Shown: positions 10,918 through 23,229, counted from the first letter of the stretch. The stretch is 64,000 nt of DNA from Chrysoporthe austroafricana (GCA_001051155.2 JYIP02000005.1:434001-498000), one strand, 5' to 3'. A program made the numbers and translations. Notes: generated by a model from the letters alone, not told the origin.

Positions 10918-13133
10918 CTACTGCCATCCCATCAAGTTGGCCATGCCCCTAGTCATCAACTTGGTGACGACTTCAGCAGTCTCCGTTGCGTTCGAATCTC
11001 CGCCACCAAGAGAACTTGCCTCACCGCTGTCCGGGTAGAAGAATGCAGCGACGGCGATGATGATGTAGCTAGCACACAGCAAGCTGCCCTCGAGATAATT
11101 TGACCGGCCGTCCAGGACGAGGAAGTTGACAATGAAGGCCGAGACAAACATGCTGATGGTCTCAAACAGAGTGAAGTACAGACTCATGTCTTTCTGCATT
11201 ATCCAGCCCAGGATAACGACGAGCGGGGTCACAAAGAGGGCAATCTGGATAGACGAACCAATGGCAACGCCGATGGCCAGATCCATCTTGTTCTTCATCG
11301 CGACAGTCACGGCGGTGACGTGTTCAGCGGCGTTGCCCACGATGGGCAGAAGAATGAGACCAATGAATGTTTCAGAGATGCCGGATGTGCCGCCTACGAT
11401 GCCATCGATGGCGTCAACCATGAATTCGGCACACAGAGCAACCAGAGCGGTGGATCCCAGGAGGAGCAGGACAGCAGATGTACGGGAGATCTCGGGTTCG
11501 TCCTCTTCCTCGTCGGCAGTCTGCGTGTTCGTTTGATGGCTATTAACCACAATGGGGACGATCGGCGGTAGGGACCCAGGGTTGGCACGATAACTGTGGT
11601 GCTGTGATGGGAGCGACTGCGTCCGGCGGAGGGGGCGAGCAGGTTGCTGGCCATTCACGGCTTGGGTCTGGGCAGGCGGAGCGCTGAAGACGTTCTGGGA
11701 AAAGTTCTTTGCCAGGTTAGGACGCAGAGTTCGCAGGGAGAACGGCTTCGGCCTGGTAGTGCCGGGCTGAGCCTCCAGGTCAGGCGCCAGAGCGAAGTCC
11801 ACACGCTTAGTGTTGGAGTCATCAACACCATCGGCTCCCTGGACAGCAGCTCCCAGGGATGGATCGCCATTCTCGTCCTGCTGGGCGTCCTTATGGTGAC
11901 GTTTGTCCTTGTGCTTCCGCTTCTTCTTCTTGTTGTTGTCGCCCGATTCCGCCAGAGACTCGACTGCTTCCTGGGTAAGCCGCGAAGTGACTGGATCGGA
12001 GCTTGAAGACGCTGCTGGCTCGCTGACGGTCCTCTCCACCGGGTCCGATGGGGACTCAGCAGCGGGTGAGACAGGGGTTGAGATATTATAAGGCTTGTCA
12101 GCGTCGGCCGAAATCACGCTCTGCTTGCGGCTCCTCCTGCCTTTTTTGATGGCCCGCTTGATCCGACGAGCCGTCGAGATTGAGTGACCGGATGAGTCTG
12201 AGTCGTCGTCGGAGTCGTCGTCCTCCGAGCTGGATGAAGACTCAAAGTAGTGTGCCGCAGGACCAGGCACAGACTCGCGGTCGATGACATGCTGTGGAGT
12301 TGACTCGTACATGTACGCGTGCGAGTTCAGCTGGAAGATCAGGTACAAGAAGTAGACCAGAAGCAGGATGACGCTGGTGCCGCGGCTGACCTTCAGAACC
12401 TGCGTATCGGCCTCGTCGCTGCTGCTGAAGGAGGCGTGGAACGCCGTGGGCAGCAGGAGGCTGATCACACTCAGACTGAGGAGGCACGCACTCATCTGAG
12501 TCACAGTGCTGTTGTAGATCTGCTCGCGAAAGCGGAGACCTCCGAGCACGAAACACATGCCTAGGATCAGAAGGAGGTTTGACAAGATGGAGCCAAGCAG
12601 AGATGCCTGGACGATGCGGATCTCGTTCTTCACCAGGGCGATAATAAAGATGATAAGCTCGACAGCATTACCGAAGGTGACGTTCATGAGGGCGCCGATC
12701 GTATCACCCAGCCTCTTCGAGACGCTCTCGGTAGCATGCGCGAGCAGACCAGCCAGGGGGACGATGGCGATGGCATTCATGGCGAAGATGATGCCCTGGC
12801 TCATGTTTGCAAAATGCGAGGCAATGCCCACGGGGACGAAGACCAGGAGGATGTTGATCCAGCTGGAGGTGAGGACGTTCCAGATGACGGCGAAGAAGCG
12901 GGTCATGACATTCTTCTTCTCGCGCTGGGGCTTCTCGCCCTCGGCGAGCGCGACATCGCCGCCGGCCGCAGAGGCTTCATCGTTCTGGCCGTTCTCGTTC
13001 CTCTGGAAGGGACGGGGGCTGCCAGCCTGCGAGAGTCCAGTCGCGGTGCGCGCAGGATTGGTGGACCGCCGGTCGGAAGTGATCAGGTGGTTTTTCCCAT
13101 GGGCCTTCGCCCTCGCCCAGCCCCGAATTCGGT
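10918..13133 (-). CDS. CAX-type vacuolar Ca2+(cation)/H+ exchanger (5' end unresolved)
   Basis: A long frame on the minus strand encodes a calcium/cation antiporter of the CaCA superfamily, which moves Ca2+ or other cations into the vacuole against H+. The two conserved alpha repeats are clear: GNAVELIIFI in the N-terminal half and GNAAEHVTAVTV in the C-terminal half, each among hydrophobic helices. Between them lies an unusually long hydrophilic loop of about 270 residues, with an acidic serine run (SSSSSEDDDSDDDSDSS) and Lys/Arg clusters. The protein ends GMANLMGWQ. Coding extends upstream of the ATG at 12906: the same frame carries AHGKNHLITSDRRSTNP, which I recall from N-termini of fungal exchangers. 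This exon begins at 13133 after a good acceptor (GCTAAC..GAACAG). The initiating exon lies further upstream and I could not place it. Length is at least 738 residues, much longer than yeast Vcx1 (about 411). Confidence 0.85.
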
Positions 13134-15539
13134 CTGTTCAGAGCGCCGGTTAGCATGCATCCACCACATGGTACACCCTGTGGGATGGGTGTCAGGAAGG
13201 GACTGGTCCATGCACGAGGGCCAAGAAGGGTAGAGGCCACAGCAGGTGGGCGCGTATCCTTGTCCTTGTCCTCGAGGTCGCCCTCGTGCCCTTCTGGCCC
13301 AGCAGTGACAGGCCCGAGAAATCTTTTGACTTACGCATCAACAAATGACAGCCGACAATCGCTGGTGCCGCAGCTGCTCAGGACCACACAATGCCTCGCC
13401 CGCTGGTACAAGCACAGATGTCCCTGGCCGAATGTGTTGCGCGGCTGTTGCTGGTCAGCGCTGGGCTGGTAAGCGTGGCTGATGTGGTGTAATGAGTGGG
13501 AGGTGGATCTGACGAGGCAGGATCCAGACGGCCAGCAGAAACGACCGTGGACAAAGTTAAAAGGTCTGGGCTAGAAACAGCTGCCACTAGGTGCTGACAG
13601 GACGAGGAAAATCGCCAAGGACAGCCTGGGGACAGAGATGAAGAAAAGAAGAAATGAACGAGAGCGCGGCGAGGAACAGAGACACAGAAAGTCTGGACCA
13701 GGCACGGTCAGCGTAACCCACATTGCCAAGACCTTACACGCCTAAGCACGATGGTACACATGCCCCCAGCGCAGCCTTGGCGTGCCTGGAAGCCTCGCCC
13801 TAGCCCGCGATCGGTACGTCATTTTAGGGTACGTACCCTCGGCGCCAAGACACTGCGCCTAGCACAGGCACGTCCGTACAAGACACAGCAGCCTGCAGTA
13901 TCTTGCTGTTGGTGCGAGGTATCCCGCTGTCAAATTTTGGCTACAGGTACCCTCTGCCCGCCTTGCTCACCGCACTCGCCAGTACTGGGTACATAGCAAG
14001 CACCGCCATTCGGCCCCCCCCCGCCGCCGCCACCGCCACCACACCAAAACTGCCCACGCTGCCTTCCCCTTTCCCAGCAGATCTGATCTGCCCGCCCAAA
14101 CATCGAGAGGTAAACTCTAATGCCAGACGGCCCTGGGGATAGCCTCACTTCTGACCAACCCAGCCCAACCCCTATCAGCGCACCAGACATCTCAGCTGGA
14201 TTGTTCAGCCCTTGAGCAACCCGTACAGACACTGCTGGTCTTTCGCACGCCCGCATTCTTCGACTCGTAACCTCTCTGCAGATGCGGTCTACTACACGAC
14301 ACGACACGACAGCTTTTAGTTCTCGCCCAGCATGAGAAACCTGTCCCAGGGAAAGATGCTTGTTATGAGCTTACGGGCTTCCCGGCTGAGCAGTCTACCG
14401 TCGGCAGGCAGCTGGCGGTGATCACTAGCCAAAGAACCCTCAGCGCTTATCGACACAAGCAGCCGGCACACTAAGGCAGTATTCTGCGTCACACCGATGA
14501 CGCCGAATTCTTTTTGCATATGGCCACAGGGAGAACTGAGTTCTGACGGCTGGTCAAGCACTGTCCTACCTCTTCACCACCTGGCCACGCAGCCAGAATG
14601 GTCCACGGCCACCAGCTGCAGTCTGGCTGGCTGCCTGCATCTGCGGTGTCGCGGCCTCCCCACAATACTTCCCACAGCGCTTCCCACAAAGTGCTCTTGG
14701 CAGCCTGTCGTGGGTCTTCCTGCTTCGGGGCCTCCTTTTGTCTCACCGCTCCACAAGATTTGAACCTGCACGTTCAGCGTGGCGGCCGCGTCGTATGGTC
14801 AACCGTCAGACAGGAGAAACAGACGAGGACGTCACTGCCAGGAGCGGCCTCTCCAATGAAACGAGAGCAGAGATGAAGTAATAAGCGGGTGTGTTGTGCA
14901 TGTGTGGCCTATTTTAAGCGCGCGTGCCCCAGCTCCTGCAGTGGTGTCATCCGGGCTGGGCCGCAGGCTGGCCGACCGGACTCGAGACGCCGGGAGGACG
15001 GCCGAACAGGCCGGCCGGAGGCGGGAAAGCAGCCGGCCAGCCAGCCGGACGACGAATGGCCATAGACTCTCCTGCCGAGAAGGGGCTCGTCGCCTGGTCG
15101 CTGCGCTGCGGACGACTGTCTCGCGGGCCACAGTCAGGCTTTGTCGAGCCGGCCTGGCGGGCCTGGGAGCAGACCGTCGAGCCGAAACGCCGACCTGCTG
15201 TCCACACGGCAGAGATCGCCACGACGCCAGCCTGAAGGGGCGCTTGGCTGTGTCAACCTGCGCCTGAAACCTGCGTCAAGCCCTCCGCCTGGTCGTGAAC
15301 GCGGCTGCGGCTGCTCGACCCCTTCTAGACCGCCTGTCTATCTTGCGCCTCGCTGCCGTGCCTCTGTCCAATACTGCATTCGCTCTTATACGCGGTGTGT
15401 GGCTTCGCCACTCTGCCCTCCTGACCTCCAGTATCTGCAGTCGAGGGCGCCTCATAGAGCCCTCTCCCGCCAGCCCCTGGCTCCCCCGAGGACATCTCTC
15501 CTCCCTCCCTCTTCCAACACGCCCTCCAGAACCTCTAAG
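13134..15539. other. Long divergent intergenic region
   Basis: About 2.4 kb upstream of both the exchanger (minus) and the gene at 15540 (plus). It must contain the exchanger's first exon, probably within 13134-13350, where a GTAAGT donor (complement of about 13328-13333) and coding-like minus-strand sequence rich in EGDLEDKDKD occur, but I cannot choose an ATG. Further right there is a C9/CCG/CCA microsatellite near 14015-14045 and a GC-rich GGCCGG-type stretch near 14950-15060. Open frames there are Arg/Ala/Gly-rich and unconvincing. Confidence 0.45.
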
Positions 15540-16591
15540 ATGCCTCTCCCACCGATCACCACGATAGCTGCATGCGGCAGTATTATGACCGCTGTCAAGT
15601 CAGGGTGGGAGCTGTCACGCATGATCAAGAAGAAGGACGCAGAGAAGCGCCTGGATCAATATGCCAGGGCGCTGCTGAAAGACCTGAGAAATGTCCACCT
15701 GGACGGTCTCATGAGCCGACGGACCTTCGACCAGTGGTACGACAGGTTCCTGGGCGCGCTTGCAGAGAAAGACAGTAAGTAATTTCCCAGGCCCTGCCGG
15801 CGCGCCTGCGGCGCCTCGCAAGATGCCATACCCGGACGGCCTGCTGACCCGGGTGCACGCAGTGGTGGAGATGCGCAAGATCCGTGAGCACGTCAACTTG
15901 GTGTACCGCGACAAGGCGCGCGTCACCCGACGCAACACGTACGCCAACACGTCTGTCTACATCGATGAGAAGCGGGTGCACCGCCGGGCGCACTCGGCGG
16001 ACAGGAGGCAGCCGTCGAGGACCCCGCCGCCGGCGTACACGGTGGAGGAGTGGGAGGAGGAGAGGCGCCGGCCCAGCAAGGTAGACACCGCCAAGGCCCA
16101 GAGGGACTACTATTATGCTCACGCGCTGCCCTCGCCCTACAAAGGCGAGCTCGAGTACACGCCGGAGAGCGACGAGTTCGAGGACTCGGAGAGGGACCGC
16201 GGGCGCCACGGCCGCCGGGGCTCCCGGCAGGGCCAGCACGAACACCGCGGGGGCGCCGGCTCCCGCGCCGGGTCCTTTCGCTCCCGCAGCACGAGCACCG
16301 TTGAGAGGGGCCGCACGCGGAGCCGGAGCGTGCACACGGAGCAGCGCGTCCTGGAGGAGTCCTCGGACGCGGACAGCGAGGCTGAGACGTATTATGGTGG
16401 GCGACGAGGTTCGTATTGTTCCCACGGCGGCGGCGGCGCTGGGCGCAGTGACCGGGCCGGACGGGGTCGATGAGCTGATGGGCGAGGTCAACGAGATCTT
16501 GGACATGGTCTGCGCGTGGGGCGACATGGGCGATGCACTAGGGGCGTTGGGCGATCTGTTTGATTTCTTTGGGCCGCTGGGCGAGATCTAG
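15540..16591 (+). CDS. Uncharacterised charged protein
   Basis: ATG 15540 follows a pyrimidine-rich leader typical of a fungal start. Exon 1 (15540-15774) reads MPLPPITTIAACGSIM then a charged helical stretch. A GTAAGT donor and a CACGCAG acceptor define an 88-nt intron, and exon 2 starts at 15863 in phase (EMRKIREHVNLVYRDKARV). The rest is hydrophilic and low complexity, with RRRxSxS-type runs and acidic patches (ESDEFEDSERD), consistent with a disordered nuclear or scaffold protein. The 3' end has two readings. Without further splicing the frame stops at 16473. A 52-nt intron 16397-16448 (GTGGGC..CGCAG) would switch to a frame ending GDLFDFFGPLGEI at 16591. I give the longer span but cannot decide. 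I recognise no domain. Confidence 0.6.
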
Positions 16592-17137
16592 GGCGTACGG
16601 GGGCTTGCTTAGGTTATGTTATCTGGTGAGGACACAGGGGGTTTGCTTCTTAATACCACGACGTGATTCAGCCGCTGGGCCTCTCTCTCTCTCTCTGCAA
16701 AGAAGTAGTGAAAAAGTGAGGGCTATCGTGGGCCTGTCTGCTGCTGCCGCACTTTCGCCTGTGCTGCGCTGTAGGCCTGTACTAAGTACTGTACCAAGTA
16801 CCAGGTACCCAGTATGGGCCCCCTGAAGATGAGCCGCCATCCCCTGTAAATCTAAATCTGTAGGGCTGGGCGAGGCTGCAGCGCCTCAGCCGCCGCCTTG
16901 CGGGACCGCCTTTCCGCTGTGGAGACGCTGGACCCCTGCACTGTTCTCCAAATCGTGGGGTAGGAAAAAAAAAAAAATTAGGTTCTCGATTGCGATCTGA
17001 TTGAATTCCATCATACCTCTCCCATCTTTCCCATCTTTCCCATCTCTCGACCGCCATCGCCAGTCACCCTCTCCTCCTCCTCCCCACCCTCCATCCTATA
17101 GCCTCCACTTACCCTCTCTGCGTAGACCACCACGAGG
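16592..17137. promoter_or_regulatory. Promoter/leader region of rsa4 (pyrimidine-rich)
   Basis: About 545 bp between two plus-strand genes. It contains a (CT) run at about 16681-16695, a 13-base A run near 16964-16976, and three tandem CCCATCTTTC-like units followed by CT-rich sequence at about 17020-17090, ending just before the rsa4 ATG. CT-rich tracts of this kind are common upstream of highly expressed fungal genes. No TATA box is obvious. Confidence 0.4.
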
Positions 17138-18779
17138 ATGGCGACCGTGGTCCCACCCCCCTCGAAGCGGCAGCGCCGCGAGGAGCTCGCCCGCACCACC
17201 GCCCAGGCCGACATCAGCGCTGTCCTGCCCCCCGACCACGGCTCCTTCAAGGCGCGCTTCGTCGACGGCGACGGCGCGCAGATGGCGGACGCCGTCGAGA
17301 TCCCCCTCGCCGACGCCTCCGAGAAGAACGTCTCGCTGCTCCTCAACACCCTGCTCGGCCGCGACCACGAGGACTTCCTGCCGTACCGCTTCCGGATCCA
17401 CATCCCCGGCACCGACGTCGTGGTCGACCAGTACCCCGCCGACCTGCTGGGCCTGCTACGCAGCCACGGCGTCACCAACCCCTTCGAGACCACCGTCACC
17501 CTCGCCGCCGAGCCCCAGGCCGTCTTCAAGGTCCAGAGCGTCACGCGCCTCGCCGCCAAGATCCCCGGCCACGGCGAGGCCATCCTCTGCGCCCAGTTCT
17601 CACCCGCCTCCTCCTCCCTCCTCGCCACCGGCTCCGGCGACCGGACCGCCCGCCTGTGGGACACCAATACCGGCACGCCGAAGCACACCCTCCGCGGCCA
17701 CACCGGTTGGGTCCTCGGCGTCGCCTGGGCCCCGGACGGGTCGAGGCTCGCCACGTGCAGCATGGACGGGACCGTGCGGGTGTGGGACCCGAGCTCCGGC
17801 AAGCCGGCCGGCGACGCGTTCCGCGGCCACGCAAAGCCGACGCTGCAGCTCGCGTGGGAGCCGTTCCACCTGTGGCGCGACGGGACCGCGAGGCTGGCGA
17901 GCGCGAGCAAGGACGGCACGGTGCGGGTGTGGGTCGTCAACACGGGGCGGACGGAGCACGTGCTGAGCGGGCACAAGGGGAGCGTCACCTGCGTGCGGTG
18001 GGGCGCCGGCGGCGAGGGGACCGGGGCGATCTACACGGGCTCGCACGACAAGAGCGTGCGGGTGTGGGACGCTGTCAAGGGCACGCTAGTCCACGAGCTG
18101 AAGGCCCACGCGCACTGGGTCAACCACCTCGCGCTCTCGACGGATTTTGTGCTGCGGACCGGCTACTTCGACCATACGAGGGATGTCCCGGATAGCGAGG
18201 AGGGCAAGAGGGCGAAGGCGAGGGAGAGGTTTGAGAAGGCCGCTAGTCAGGGCGGTAAGATCGTCGAGAGGGTGGTGAGCGCCAGTGATGACTTCACCAT
18301 GTTCCTGTGGGACCCGGTCAATGCGGCCAAGAAGCCCGTCGCGAGGATGCTGGGCCACCAGAAGCAGGTGAACCACGTCTGTTTCTCGCCCGACGGCAGC
18401 GCCATTGCGAGCTGTGGGTTTGACAACCACACGAAGCTGTGGTCGGGACGGTACGTCTACATCCTATCCCTATGCCCTCCCACAACCACTCCTTACCTGA
18501 CTCGAGCTGACTGAGCATGGCAACAGTGATGGCAAGTTCGTCAACACCCTCCGCGGCCACGTCGCCCACGTCTACCAGTGCGCCTTCTCCGCCGACAGCA
18601 GGCTGCTCGTTACCTGCTCCAAGGACAACACCCTCAAGGTCTGGAACGTGCGGACGTGCAAGCTCGCCGAGGACCTGCCGGGCCACGACGACGAGGTGTA
18701 CGCTGTCGACTGGAGTCCGGACGGACAGAAGGTCGGCAGTGGTGGCAGGGACAAGGCGGTCAGGTTGTGGAGGAACTGA
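17138..18779 (+). CDS. rsa4: Ribosome assembly factor Rsa4/Notchless (NLE1), WD40 protein
   Basis: Two exons (17138-18450, 18527-18779) joined across a 76-nt intron (GTACGT..AACAG) give 521 residues, close to yeast Rsa4 (about 515). Residues about 30-110 form the NLE/ubiquitin-like domain (FKARFVDGDG to PYRFRIHIPG). The rest is a WD40 beta-propeller with clear GH..WD units: GHGEAILCAQFSP, GHTGWVLGVAWAPDGSRLATCSMDGTVRVWD in outline, several more, and the final DGQKVGSGGRDKAVRLW. In yeast Rsa4 sits on the pre-60S particle in nucleolus and nucleus and is pulled off by the AAA ATPase Rea1 (Mdn1), a step needed for 60S maturation. The N-terminal run SKRQRREE is a likely nuclear signal. The gene is intact and strongly codon-biased (C-ending codons), as expected for a highly expressed housekeeping gene. 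Confidence 0.93.
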
Positions 18780-18887
18780 TCGCGGGCTTAGAGGCAGTAC
18801 GGACAGAAGAAGAGGAAAAAATGATACCCCCATTTCAGTCGCTCGATCTGATGCTGAGAAAATAGTATATATTAAGCGAAAGCCTTC

Positions 18888-19702
18888 CTACGAACTTAGC
18901 TCGGCACAGTCGTACAGCACCCCGAGCGAGGGCGCCTCCGAGGAGTGGTTATACCCCAAGTTCAGGCTCATGATCTGCCCGACCGTCGTGTCGTACACGT
19001 TCGCAAAGTCCTGCAGCGTGCCGTACGAGAGGGTGTAGCTCGTCAGCAGGCACGCCGTGTTCTCGCAGATGGGGATCTTGACCGTCTCGCCGGCCTCCAG
19101 GACGTCGTAGATGCCCGGGTTGAGCGCGGCGATGTAGCCCGTCTGGGCGGTCTGGTTGAGGACGGACTCGGTGGTGATGTTGTACCGGACGTTGGCGATC
19201 TTCTGGATCGTGTCCCCGGGGAGGATGGTGTAGACGTGCGGCCCGCCCATGATGCACGTGTTGGTGGTCGCCGTGTTGTTGGGGCTGACGCACGACGTGT
19301 CGTCCGGGAGCGTCGCCGCCGCCGGGATCTTGAGCACCTCGCCCGCGTAGACGAACCCGGTGTCGGAGAGGATGTTGAGCCGCGCGAGGTCGCACACGCC
19401 GACCGAGTACCGCGCCGCGATGTCGGTGACGGTCTCGTTCCCGACCACCGTGTATGTCTCGTTGGAGGCGGTCACGGGCAGGTTGAGGACGTCTGCCGCG
19501 CTCAGGGGTGCTAGGGTGGAGGGCGTCAGCATGGTTCGGACCCAAGCCAATACATACATATCTGCGAGGGCATGGTGAGGACAGGCGGGCAAGGGGACTG
19601 ACCGGTGTAGTCGGCCGTAGACCGTTCGGTCACGGCGGGCAGGGCGGTAATGGTTTTGGCTATGGCTGCCACGCCCAGCAGATAACACTTCAGGCCAGGC
19701 AT
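18888..19702 (-). CDS. Secreted protein with three LysM domains (LysM effector-like)
   Basis: On the minus strand exon 1 (19702-19603) encodes a signal peptide (MPGLKCYLLGVAAIAKTITA). A 41-nt intron (GTCAGT..CTCGCAG) joins it in phase to exon 2 (19561-18888), giving 257 residues. Three LysM modules follow: about 68-113 (YTVVGNETVTDIAARY..VLKIP), 142-197 (YTILPGDTIQKIANVRYNI..VKIP) and a weaker one from about 208 (SYTLSYGTLQDFANVY). Cysteines near domain borders and several NxT/NxS sites fit a secreted glycoprotein. LysM domains bind chitin and other GlcNAc polymers; fungal secreted forms can hide cell-wall chitin from hosts or protect hyphae from chitinases. Which role applies here is unknown. 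The intron is at the short limit, but without it the protein has no signal peptide. Confidence 0.82.
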
Positions 19703-21538
19703 TCTACTGTGGGACGCAAACTTGCAGTATTGACGATTACTATTAGATGATGAATGAGCTGAACAGAGTCAGTCTGGCGCCGATTCCTCTCGATAGGATC
19801 TCAATATGACGGAGAACACAGTATTCACACAAGAGCCATCCCTCGCGGCGCTGTTCACTCTCTTTATAGTCACGATCTCGCCAAGGGTCGCATACAGCGT
19901 CAACGTCATGTGGGCAGACATCAAAGATGTGGCCGTCTCTACCGATCCTCTCAGGACGCGCCTGCACCGGTGACATTCGATCGTCATCTCGCTTTGGGAA
20001 TGCCGCCTCCGGAGAAGAGCCGGGAGCTCCGCATGTTGGCAGCACAGCGGCGAGGCACCCCGCCATCGTATGTACCTAGCTGGATATCTAACTAGGTCAG
20101 GCTTAAGTCTGCCCTGTGGAACACAGTCGAAAGACAACAGTCGGATGCCATTAAATGGAACCGAAAAGTGACTATCGAGAGGTCCGTGATGGAGCCTGGC
20201 CAGCGGTTCGGCACCATAGCCGGGTCGGACATGTCCAAAAGAAGAAAAGGAAAACGACAAAACATCATATCGACACGAGATCAAAATGAAAAGTCGGGCG
20301 GTCGAGCAAGAAGTAGACCACAGTTGTCAACTACCAGTCAATACTTCTATACAGTAAAGCTGTCTATATTCAGAGATCTCGTGGCTCCCTATTCGTCTAT
20401 GCTTGTACGCCCAGCCAGCGTTGACGACATCGAGCTCAAATCTCCAAAATGACAATGCCAATCAAGAGATCTTCGATGGCCAGAAGCGCTGCCGATCCCC
20501 CGGACCCACAGGCGAGTTCGCGGGGAACCATGTTAGCGATTCTCGAGGGACCTGAAGGTCGCGCCACAAGCTCGTATCTCCGGCGCAGGCTCGCGATGAC
20601 CTCGGCGACTAGCTAGCTCCTATTCCTAGCTGCGTTGAAAAGGTGCTCCAGATCTAGGCGCCACTTAGGGTATTTCTATCCACTGCCTGGACTAGGCGCG
20701 TCAAATAGGCGGGGCGCGAAGGCCACAGTCGTCTCCGGCCAGGAGGAGTTTTCCACACCTGATGGAACACCTGAGACTGTGGAGTTCAGGATAATCAGGA
20801 GTGATAGGACACAGACACTTGTGCTCATCCAGCAGTCATTTTCTTCCCGCAAGGCTAGAACCTCGGTATCAGGTGCCTGTTCCTCGAATCTCGGCATCTA
20901 TCGAGCCTAGAACGTCTTGTTATTGATGTACGGCTCTTCTCGCCGTGCCAGGACGCCTCAAATTCGACACCAAGAGTCAGATCCCAATATCATGGGTCAC
21001 ACCGGTTTGTAAAGTTCTTTGGTTCCGCCATAGCCTCGAGCGGCCCCTGCCGTACTTCTGCATATCCACCCTGCTATTGATTAAGTAGCGGCTAATTCCG
21101 TCGGTGTGCTCGTCCGAGGCAAGGAAGAGTCGGCCGGATGTGCATTGCATCATTTCTTTCTTTCTTTTCTTTTCTTTTCTTTTCTTTTTTTTCCTTTCCT
21201 ATCTTTTTGTGCTCCACGCCGTCACCAATCCCACCTACCAGATATGCCAACGGGAAGCCATGCATCGATGACTTTCGCTAGCGAATGGGTCAAGACCTAT
21301 GGGGACGATCATGAAAATTGTAGCGAAAGGCCAACTGAGGCTGGGTTTAACCCAACAAGGCTGTGGGACGTCTCCAAGACCATAAATAAGTTAAGCAGCA
21401 TCGTCGCTTTAGTCGTTCGGTGGGGCTTGTCGTCGCGTCCGAAGACGCTGGAGTAGTCCTATAGTATAATTAGACCAAAAGGTACGGTATTGCAAGGCTA
21501 ACTATACAAGTTTCTCCTCAATTTATAGGCAATAAAGT
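19703..21538. other. Intergenic region with a TTTTC microsatellite
   Basis: About 1.8 kb with no supported gene. Several frames of 60-170 codons exist on both strands but lack motifs and splice support. A TTTC/TTTTC tract lies at about 21153-21200. The region separates the LysM gene from the P450. Confidence 0.45.
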
Positions 21539-23229
21539 ATGGGCTTTTACGGACACAGCTTAACGTACCTGTGTTCGAGTCCTGATATACTTCTCCGGAA
21601 TTACGTATGTAAACGACGTCCTCTTCTTATACATTTCGACAACATTCAGCAATAATCTCTAACGATGCACTAGAAACCAGGAATTCCCTTTATGGTACGG
21701 ACACCGGAAGCTGCATATGTCCACCTCTCGTCGGAGGAACATATGAGGGAGTTGAAAAACGCATCGAAGGAACAACTGTCACTTCACGCTCTGTCGAAAG
21801 AAGTAAGTCAGCGTTAGCGCAGTGCTTCGAAGTGTTGATGCCCAGGACCCAAAAACATAGACTGAGAATACATGTTATTAGATGTTCATGCCAAAGTACA
21901 CCATGGGTGGTCTCGAAGTTCATGACAACGGAAATGCCAATGGCACTCTGCACCACCGAGTGCTTCGAGTGGTCCTCAGCTCTCACTTTCCCATTCTCTA
22001 CGCCCCAATCTCCCAGACAATCTCCACTGCCTTTGAGAAACAGCTCTGCGGCGGCACCAAAGAGGAGAATGGATGAACCAGGCTTCACAGCTGGTCCATG
22101 GCTAAAGGAGTTGTCACTGCGGTCAACGCCAGAATATTCTTCGGTACCGAGCTTTCTACCAACACTGCATTCAATGGCGCTGTACGCTCTTTCATCGACG
22201 ACCTAATCGTCACGGCCGAAATACTGCGCCTTTCGCCATCCCTCTTACACCTCATAGCTCCACTTCTCATGCGGAATCACCGAGCGTCCAAGACAATCAT
22301 TGAACATATTACCCCAGTAGTGGAAGAACGCCTCCGCCAAGCGAGAAATCGCCGCGCGGATGGCGAGCCCAAGACCCCGAAGCCGGTAGACTGTATTCAG
22401 TTCTTCATCGATGCTAACAGCCGCAAAAGCGAGTGGACAGCCCAGAGGATCGTCCAGGTCCTGCTTGGGGTGTGGTTCGCATCCGTCCACCAGCCCGCTC
22501 TCACGCTGGTGTACGCCCTTGAGAACCTCTGCGAACACCCAGAATACATCCAGTCCTTGCGCAAAGAGCTCCTCTCATCCTGCCCTACTACCACAGACGG
22601 GTCTGCGGGCAAGGACGGCGACTCAGCAGCAGCACTCGAGGACATCGCCCTCCTTGACGCCTTCCTGAAGGAGTCCTCCCGCGTGCGCCCCTCGGACTCC
22701 ATCTCTGTGCGCCGGAAAGTCATGCAGCCCTTCACCTTCCACGACGGCACCCATGTTCCCTCAGGCGATGTGATTTGCGTCCCCATGAACGCGATCTTGA
22801 TGGACAAGACCATATACCCGGACAGTAAGAGATTTTCTGCATGGAGATTTGTAGGACAGAAGAGCCGCTGCGGGGCGGAGAATGGCACCACCCTTGGGAA
22901 CACGAGCAGATTCACGGATATGGACTTTGCTTATCCGCTTTGGGGCTTGGGCGGCTATTCATGGTGAGTATGATCATTCGCTTCGATCTCCTGTCTCCTC
23001 GCAGAGACTACCTCAAGGCCGAAGACTTGACTGGGTAAGCACTGACATTGATCACAGCCCTGGGAGATATTACGCTTCATTAGTACTCAAGGTTTCCCTT
23101 GCACATGTGCTGAGGCATTATGATATACAGCTGGGTCCTGGAACTGCGCCTCGAAGGTTTTATTTCCGATCTTCCACCATTCCACGTTCAAATTCGTATT
23201 TCTATTTTCGAAAGATAACAGCTGTATAA
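21539..23229 (+). pseudogene. Cytochrome P450, interrupted by one in-frame stop
   Basis: Exons 21539-21604, 21674-21802, 21882-22963 and 23058-23229 join in phase across three introns with good sites (GTATGT..CTAAC..CTAG; GTAAGT..TTAG; GTGAGT..CACAG), about 483 codons. P450 landmarks: an N-terminal PGIPFMVRTPE block, the I-helix region near VLLGVWFASVHQP, the K-helix ExxR in KESSRVRPSDS, the PERF-like region, and the haem loop GLGGYSCPGRYYA, whose ligand Cys codon is made across the last intron. The usual Arg/His two residues before the Ser-Cys is Gly. A TGA at 22074-22076 sits in frame between EEN-G and T-R, where relatives usually have Trp; it lies far upstream of the haem loop, so any translated product would be inactive. 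The N-terminal membrane anchor is also missing or lies in an unseen upstream exon. A sequencing error at 22074-22076 is the alternative. Confidence 0.75.

Noticed and set aside
14896..15267. Overlapping Arg/Ala/Gly-rich frames on both strands
   Set aside because: Typical chance open frames in a GC-rich GGCCGG stretch; both strands are equally open and no motif is seen.
15141..15539. In-frame upstream extension of the gene at 15540
   Set aside because: The translation is low-complexity and the segment has the CT-rich character of a 5' leader; ATG 15540 has the better context.
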